Source: Candidatus Villigracilis adiacens
Lineage (GTDB): Bacteria > Chloroflexota > Anaerolineae > Anaerolineales > Villigracilaceae
DNA length: 64,000 nucleotides
Assembly (NCBI GenBank): GCA_016703605.1
Contig: JADJBU010000007.1
Coordinates: 1 to 64,000 of the forward strand
Direction of reading: 5' to 3'
Shown here: one piece after another, positions 59,389-64,000 of the stretch
Layout of the letters: the number at the start of each line of letters is the position of its first letter
Numbering within the stretch: position 1 is the first letter of the stretch
Made by a program: the position numbers and the translations under genes
Notes under the pieces: model-generated
The model's input: only the letters and a program-made list of their open reading frames with translations
The model's database searches: none
What the model was told of the DNA's origin: nothing

Positions 59389-60231
59389 TTATTCCGCGCC
59401 GGATTTCAGATAACGGCTGACATCGCCGCCGCTCCAGGGACTTTCAAAGACCAGGTTGCTGCCGCGGGATTCCCTGATTTCATCGTACATGTCCGAGGTC
59501 TTCGCAAGCAGCGCCCGGAAGACATAAGGACCGTAACTCGCGCGGTTGATGCCGATCTCCTGCAATTCGTTCAGGCTTGCCGTCTTTGCAGTCGCGAGCA
59601 CATTGATCGGGGCGGAAATACGTTTTCTCAAAACAAGAAGAGTTTCCCTATCGCCCCACCCGATGGGATAGACGCAATCCGCCCCGGCTTGGATGTAGGC
59701 GTTCGAGCGGACGACGGCGTCTTCGATGCGTTCTTCTTCCGAGGAGAATTCCTCCGCGAAGAAACTGTCGGCTCTGGCGTTGACGACGAGGTGGATTCCC
59801 TTCCGAGCCGCTGCCTCGCGGACGGCTTTGATGCGTTCCACCTGCTCCGTGATGGGACGCAGGCGCGAACTGTCGTCGAAACTGTCCTCGAAGTTGATTC
59901 CGACCGCGCCGGTGTCGAGAAGCCTTGAAATATTCTCCTGCAACCCGTCGAGCGTATCCGCATATCCCGCTTCGAAATCCGCCGTCACGGGCGCGTCCAC
60001 GCTGCGGACGATCCTGCCGACCATGTCCAGCATCGTCTCCAATTTGATTTGCTCGCCGTCGTTGTAGCCCAGCGACTCAGCGATTGCCGCGCTGGCTGTG
60101 GCAACGGCGGGAAAGCCTTTTACTTCGAGCATCCGCGCCCCGATCGGATTCCATACATTGGGGAGTACCAACAGCCTTCCATTCAGGTGAAGCGAAAGAA
60201 GGTTTTTTGCCTTGTCAGCCTGTCCGCTCAT
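59389..60231 (-). CDS. isocitrate lyase/PEP mutase superfamily protein
   Basis: 280 residues, TIM barrel: LVLPNVWNPIGARMLEVKGFPAVATASAAIAESLGYNDG, APVTADFEAGY (metal Asp/Glu), GAVGINFEDSF, VVNARADSF. The catalytic Cys loop (KKCGH) of isocitrate lyase is absent, as usual for this carboxyvinyl-phosphonate-mutase-like subgroup. Substrate unknown; oxaloacetate- or methylisocitrate-type chemistry is possible. Confidence 0.8.
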   Translation of the reverse strand: MSGQADKAKNLLSLHLNGRLLVLPNVWNPIGARMLEVKGFPAVATASAAIAESLGYNDGEQIKLETMLDMVGRIVRSVDAPVTADFEAGYADTLDGLQENISRLLDTGAVGINFEDSFDDSSRLRPITEQVERIKAVREAAARKGIHLVVNARADSFFAEEFSSEEERIEDAVVRSNAYIQAGADCVYPIGWGDRETLLVLRKRISAPINVLATAKTASLNELQEIGINRASYGPYVFRALLAKTSDMYDEIRESRGSNLVFESPWSGGDVSRYLKSGAE

Positions 60232-60276
60232 CGAACCTCGCTTTGGTCTTTTTTTCGATAAACAGCGGGCGACGCA

Positions 60277-60651
60277 TTACCCGGTTATCTTTATTTGAAT
60301 TGTAGCGTATTTCGCCCTGCGGATACTTCCCATCATTCCAAATAGATTGAATGCCAATCCGTATTTTTTCCTGAATAACCCGGCGGTTTTCGCTACTTCC
60401 TCTTCGGTTTCGAATATCGTTGCGCTGGCGTTTATCCACTCGCCGAGGGATTCGCCTGAAGCCGTGCTGGGGGTAATGCGCGCTTTACCGTCCCGACGGA
60501 TGCGCTTCACTTTGCCGGAATCAGCCTGCGTCCAGATTCGAAGCGTTTCTCCATCCTGCGCAAACCAGACGGGAGTCCTCACTCCCTGCCCGTTTTTGCG
60601 GAAGGTTTCGATGGTCAGGTATTGTTGTTTGTCGAATTGTTTGAATTTCAT
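60277..60651 (-). CDS. PPOX-class (F420/FMN split-barrel) protein
   Basis: 124 residues: FKQFDKQQYLTIETFRKNGQGVRTPVWFAQDGETLRIWTQADSGKVKRIRRDGKARITP is typical of PPOX-class, F420-dependent-like oxidoreductases. Starts at ATG 60651, overlapping the lycopene cyclase stop (ATGA), so the longer open frame is wrong. Confidence 0.8.
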   Translation of the reverse strand: MKFKQFDKQQYLTIETFRKNGQGVRTPVWFAQDGETLRIWTQADSGKVKRIRRDGKARITPSTASGESLGEWINASATIFETEEEVAKTAGLFRKKYGLAFNLFGMMGSIRRAKYATIQIKITG

Positions 60652-61442
60652 GGGAGACCTTTGTAGTTGTTGGATTTCCAATCCTCGAAGCGTTGGACGC
60701 CGCGCTTCGAAAGCAGCAGAGTCATGCCGAACGCGATGAGGACGTTGGTGACGAAAAAGAAAAGGATTTCTTCGAGCGGTAAAATGCCGAAGAAGAGAAC
60801 GCCGGTGGTCTGTTCCTTTGAAATGTTCCAGGTCGTGTCGGTCAATGCGACGATGTCCATCAGCGAGAGATATAAGCCGGGGACGAAGATGGCGGTGAAG
60901 ACCAACTTGCGATAATGCCAGAGAATGTCTGCGCCGTAGAGCATTTGCGGGAAGATGGCAGGCAGCGCCCAGAACAGGATGATGGAGAGGTAGGTCCACT
61001 CGACGGGACCGCGGAAGAATTGGTAGGTGAAGAAGAGCCAAAGAATGACAAGTACACAGGAAGACAGGTACACAAGCAGGCGGTTTGGCTTGAACTCCTG
61101 TTTTGGCTCGGGGATGCGGCGCGCGAGGAACCACCACCATAGACCCGCGAGAATCGTCTCCAGCACAAAGAATGTATATTCTTCGATTGGCACGTAGCCG
61201 ATGACAATGCCTGTGACGAGTTCCGGGTTGTAATACCAAACGCCGGTAGCGACGAGGTAATTGTCCCAGGGCGTGGTGTATGCAACAGCAAGAATGATGT
61301 GAATGAGAATCGCCATCCACACCGCCCTGCCGTTTCTAAAGCCGGGCATCGGTCGGGCGTTTTTATTGTCCCACCATGTAATGGCGAGAAAGGCGATGAT
61401 GGGAATGACGAGAAAACGTAGGAGAAAACCGAAATAAGTCAT
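60648..61442 (-). CDS. lycopene cyclase, membrane (CrtYcd/CarR-like fused) type
   Basis: 264 residues, seven to eight helices, two similar halves. Motifs TTPWDNYLVATGVWYYNPELVTG and GVLFFGILPLEEILFFFVTNVLIAFG are diagnostic of the small membrane lycopene cyclases; the first half has the matching YVPIEEYTFFVLETILAGLWW. Makes cyclic carotene ends. Forms a run with a P450 and photolyase, as in light-protection clusters. Confidence 0.85.
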   Translation of the reverse strand: MTYFGFLLRFLVIPIIAFLAITWWDNKNARPMPGFRNGRAVWMAILIHIILAVAYTTPWDNYLVATGVWYYNPELVTGIVIGYVPIEEYTFFVLETILAGLWWWFLARRIPEPKQEFKPNRLLVYLSSCVLVILWLFFTYQFFRGPVEWTYLSIILFWALPAIFPQMLYGADILWHYRKLVFTAIFVPGLYLSLMDIVALTDTTWNISKEQTTGVLFFGILPLEEILFFFVTNVLIAFGMTLLLSKRGVQRFEDWKSNNYKGLP

Positions 61443-61444
61443 GG

Positions 61445-61604
61445 GGGTTGAGGTATGAGTTACGAGAAATGAGATGAGATACGAGATACGAGTTACAAGA
61501 TACGAGTTGCAAGATACGAGATACGAGTTACGAGTTACAAGATACGAGTTGCAAGATACGAGTTACAAGATATGAGTTACGCGATACTGCTTACTGATAA
61601 CTAC
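61445..61604. repeat. GATACGAGTTACAA tandem word repeat
   Basis: About ten imperfect copies of a 13-15-base word (GAGATACGAGTTACAAG type) with no conserved repeat/spacer periodicity. Confidence 0.8.
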
Positions 61605-62918
61605 TCACTGATGGCTTTCCACTTTCCACTCTTGCCCTGAGCGAAGTCGAAGGGTTCCACCTTCCACCGCTCTCCTCGCCACCCTCATCCTCACCCCCGG
61701 TCTTGGCTCCAGCGTCGCGCCCATGTGCGGATGGATGGGATGCCCGGTGAATTCAAAGGTGAAATGTTTGAGCAGATGCGCCAGCACGACCCGCGCCTCG
61801 GCTTGACCGAACGCCGCGCCGATGCAGGCTCGTGGTCCGCCGCCGAAAGGGATGTAACTCATGGGCGGAGTCTTGCGTCCGTGGGCGAAACGCTCAGGGC
61901 AGAATTGCTCGGCGTTTTCCCAAATCTCCGGGTCGCGGTGGGTGAGATAGATGGAGTAGAACATCCGCTCCCCGGCTGGGATTTTCCCTTCCGCAAATTC
62001 GATCTTTTCCGCCACGCGGCGGTTGCCGATGTGAATGGGCGGATAAAGCCTCAGCGATTCCTTGATGACCTGATCGAGCAAAGGCGATTTTTCGAGCGCA
62101 TCCACTTCTTCGACAAGTTTTTTATGCACATCAGGGTGTTGACCCAGCATGGCAAAGACCCACGCCAATAAAGCAGTGGACGTGTCGTGCCCGGCGATGA
62201 GCATCGTCACCATCTGGTCGCGGATGATCCGGTCGGAGAGTCCGGCGTCAATCAGATGTCCCAGAAAATCACCCTTTTTAATTTCTTCTTTCCCCTTTCT
62301 TCTTTCCTCAATGATCCCAAACAAATAATCATCCAACTCCCTCAACGGTTGGCGAAAACCAAAACGCGGAATCTTCCGCCACAGAATCCACGCGCCGGGC
62401 GAGATGTATTCGATGGATTTGAGGATCGGCTTCCAGATTTGGGGGATGTCGTTCCGCGCATCCCTGCTGAAAAGGGTCTGCATGATGATGAGCAGGGCGA
62501 TCTTGCGCGACTCGACGAGCATGTCCACGGTTTCGCCGTCCTTCCATGCGGAGGCGACGTGTTCGGTCTGGCGGATCATCATTTCGGTGTAATGCGTCAA
62601 CTGCGAAGGATGGAAGGGCGTCTCCATCAACGAGCGGTAATGATCGTGTTCCTCGCCATCGGTGATCAGAATGCCGCGCTGCAATAAGTCGGTGACGGGG
62701 TCGGTGTTGCGCCACAGCAATTTATCGCGGTCGGTCACCAAAACTTTACGCGCGGCTTCATGTCCATGTACAACGTACGGGCGAAAGCCGGGGAGTGGAA
62801 TCTGAAAGAAACGCCCGACGTGCTTCGCCATGACCTTCAACGGTCCCAACGGGGAGCGGGTTTGGAGCAGGGCGGTCAACGCTTCGCGCCCGAGTTCTTT
62901 TGAAATCTTCTGCTTCAC
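61605..62918 (-). CDS. cytochrome P450, probable carotenoid hydroxylase
   Basis: 437 residues. I-helix MLIAGHDTSTALLAW, K-helix ESLRLYPP, and heme loop PFGGGPRACIGAAFGQAEA with the proximal Cys. GTG start at 62918 overlaps the photolyase stop (GTGA). The upstream extension in the same frame is antisense-like and is left out. The last ~18 residues come from a spacer repeat (TTCGACTTCGCTCAGGG). Its partners suggest carotene hydroxylation as in Thermus CYP175; this is inference. Confidence 0.85.
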   Translation of the reverse strand: MKQKISKELGREALTALLQTRSPLGPLKVMAKHVGRFFQIPLPGFRPYVVHGHEAARKVLVTDRDKLLWRNTDPVTDLLQRGILITDGEEHDHYRSLMETPFHPSQLTHYTEMMIRQTEHVASAWKDGETVDMLVESRKIALLIIMQTLFSRDARNDIPQIWKPILKSIEYISPGAWILWRKIPRFGFRQPLRELDDYLFGIIEERRKGKEEIKKGDFLGHLIDAGLSDRIIRDQMVTMLIAGHDTSTALLAWVFAMLGQHPDVHKKLVEEVDALEKSPLLDQVIKESLRLYPPIHIGNRRVAEKIEFAEGKIPAGERMFYSIYLTHRDPEIWENAEQFCPERFAHGRKTPPMSYIPFGGGPRACIGAAFGQAEARVVLAHLLKHFTFEFTGHPIHPHMGATLEPRPGVRMRVARRAVEGGTLRLRSGQEWKVESHQ

Positions 62919-64000
62919 GCCCGTTCCTTTGCCATCCCATACGCCGCCAACGTCCGTTCTTTGACGATGCCGCGATCCACAATCGGCTCGGACGGATAGC
63001 CCGCGATCTTCAAACCAAATTCCCACGGCGCGTGGATCTGCTTCGCATCCAGCCCGCGCAGTTCGGGAACCCACTTGCGGATGTAATCGCCGTTCGGGTC
63101 GAACTTTTGCGATTGCAGAACGGGATTGAAAATACGGAAGTACGGCGCGGCGTCGGTTCCCGTTCCCGCCGTCCATTGCCAGCCGCCGTTGTTTGCGGCG
63201 ATGTCGCCGTCGAGCAAATTCTCCATGAACCACGACTCGCCCCAACGCCAGTCGATCAGCAAATCTTTGACGAGGAATGAGGCGGCGATCATGCGGGCGC
63301 GATTGTGCATCCAGCCGGTCTCTGTGAGTTGACGCATCGCCGCATCCACCACAGGGACGCCTGTTTCGCCCCTCTTCCACGCTTCATACTCTGACGGTTG
63401 GTCCCGCCATGGAATGTTCGACAGCGATTCTTTGAACGCAGTTTTGGCGACCTTCGGGAAGTGGTACAGGATTTGAATGTAAAACTCGCGCCAGATCAGT
63501 TCGTTGAGCCAGGTATCCGCTCCGCGTGCGTTGGAAGGTTGGAAGGTTTGAACGTTCGAACGTTTCAACGTTTCAACGTCCGAACATTTTGCGGCGTGAA
63601 CAGCCTGGCGCAAGCCAATCATGCCGAAGTGGATGTAGGGCGAGAGCGATGATGTGCCGTCCAAGTCCATGCGGTCTCGATTTGTCTTGTATTCATGAAT
63701 TGGCGCATGGAGTGCAAAGTCTCCAGACTTTGCCGCGTTGGTGAAATCATTCAGCCTTTTCAACGCTTCGGCTTCACCGGCGGGGAAGAGGGGATTGGGT
63801 GTAAATTCGGGCAGCGGTTCAGATTTGATTCCTGGCGGGGTGTTGAGAGTCTCCGGCGCGGGGAGCAGGTGGATGGGTTCGAGCCGCGCCTTCCACGCTT
63901 TGGAGTAGGGCGTGTAGACGGTATAGGGAGTCCCGTCCGCTTTTTTGACGAATTCGGGATGCTGGGCGGTCTGTCCGTGAATCAATTGCAGGGGCAGGGA
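62915..64000 (-). CDS. phr: deoxyribodipyrimidine photolyase, C-terminal part (cut by window edge)
   Basis: About 361 residues remain; the frame continues through the right edge. FAD-binding domain: LNELIWREFYIQILYHFP, GETGVPVVDAAMRQLTETGWMHNRARMIAASFLVKDLLIDWRWGE, NNGGWQWTAGTGTDAAPYFRIFNP. Repairs UV dimers with light. Between HAAKC and ARGADTWLNELIW about 20 residues (ETLKRSNVQTFQPSN) are encoded by a word repeat at about 63532-63592. Confidence 0.92.
   Translation of the reverse strand, partial: SLPLQLIHGQTAQHPEFVKKADGTPYTVYTPYSKAWKARLEPIHLLPAPETLNTPPGIKSEPLPEFTPNPLFPAGEAEALKRLNDFTNAAKSGDFALHAPIHEYKTNRDRMDLDGTSSLSPYIHFGMIGLRQAVHAAKCSDVETLKRSNVQTFQPSNARGADTWLNELIWREFYIQILYHFPKVAKTAFKESLSNIPWRDQPSEYEAWKRGETGVPVVDAAMRQLTETGWMHNRARMIAASFLVKDLLIDWRWGESWFMENLLDGDIAANNGGWQWTAGTGTDAAPYFRIFNPVLQSQKFDPNGDYIRKWVPELRGLDAKQIHAPWEFGLKIAGYPSEPIVDRGIVKERTLAAYGMAKERA

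Noticed and set aside
60652..61320. N-terminal extension of the PPOX protein
   Set aside because: Out-of-frame reading of the lycopene cyclase gene, rich in His/Arg/Pro; ATG 60651 gives the normal family length.
61445..61604. Possible CRISPR array
   Set aside because: The repeated words are 7-15 bases, degenerate and without unique spacers of constant length; no cas genes are present.
61605..63380. 591-codon P450 with a long N-terminal extension
   Set aside because: The first ~154 residues are the antisense-like reading of the photolyase gene; GTG 62918 overlaps the photolyase stop and gives a normal P450 length.
1..64000. tRNA, rRNA, transposase or phage genes
   Set aside because: I saw none on reading both strands; a tRNAscan/Infernal run would be needed to exclude a tRNA with certainty.

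Overview
The window looks like a chromosomal segment of a non-photosynthetic, heterotrophic Chloroflexota bacterium, probably Anaerolineae-like. This is inferred from gene families and spacer style; no marker-gene search was possible. Gene order is dense, both strands are used, and spacers are built from a small vocabulary of short repeated words. At least eight genes are each split by a single-base frameshift while both halves stay well conserved, so uncorrected indels in the assembly are more likely than widespread gene decay.

Region 1 (1-14480, + strand) is a catabolic cluster. It starts with four genes that resemble the plant chlorophyll breakdown toolkit: an alpha/beta hydrolase tail, a PaO-like Rieske oxygenase, a protein resembling red chlorophyll catabolite reductase, and a NYC1/NOL-like short-chain reductase, plus one unidentified beta-rich protein. 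A carbon-chain module follows: flavin reductase fused to an HMG-CoA-lyase-like enzyme, a LeuCD-type hydro-lyase, a CoA-transferase, a cyclic amide/imide hydrolase, an MFS carrier, an acyl-CoA-dehydrogenase-fold flavoenzyme and an aldehyde dehydrogenase. My inference is a pathway that opens a tetrapyrrole and then consumes substituted maleimide-type fragments.

Region 2 (14580-26000) holds a DUF3179 lipoprotein, a membrane protein, a flavin disulfide reductase, a four-gene ABC importer, and a minus-strand group (halogenase-like flavoprotein, CDP-alcohol phosphatidyltransferase, SelU-like peroxiredoxin, membrane protein). The peroxiredoxin has an in-frame UGA exactly where the first Cys of its CxxC belongs, followed by a hairpin, so it is a candidate selenoprotein.

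Region 3 (26000-37700) has an ECF-like sigma factor with a zinc-finger partner, smpB, redox genes including a glutaredoxin-thioredoxin reductase fusion, an aminotransferase, a CAP/LysM protein, and a tungsten-type aldehyde:ferredoxin oxidoreductase with a MoaD-like protein.

Region 4 (37700-48800) is recJ followed, upstream on the same strand, by a complete histidine operon (hisGDCBHAFIE plus a HAD phosphatase). A His-rich leader peptide and terminator precede hisG. A second copy of the recJ 5' end lies beyond the operon, so the operon sits between direct repeats.

Region 5 (48800-55800) carries gatB, dinB-like, and aspS-gatC-gatA. Upstream of aspS is a compact attenuator: leaderless promoter, a 28-codon leader peptide with the run NDNKNNNDD, and mutually exclusive antiterminator and terminator hairpins. 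This would sense Asn/Asp-tRNA charging and control the genes that make Asp- and Asn-tRNA.

Region 6 (56000-64000) has small membrane proteins, a degraded DUF4129/DUF58 locus, a DKNYY-repeat lipoprotein, a PEP-mutase-family enzyme and a light-related operon (photolyase, cytochrome P450, lycopene cyclase, PPOX-family protein).

A recurring feature is a -10 box placed 6-7 bases before the start codon with no ribosome-binding site, which implies that leaderless mRNAs are common here.
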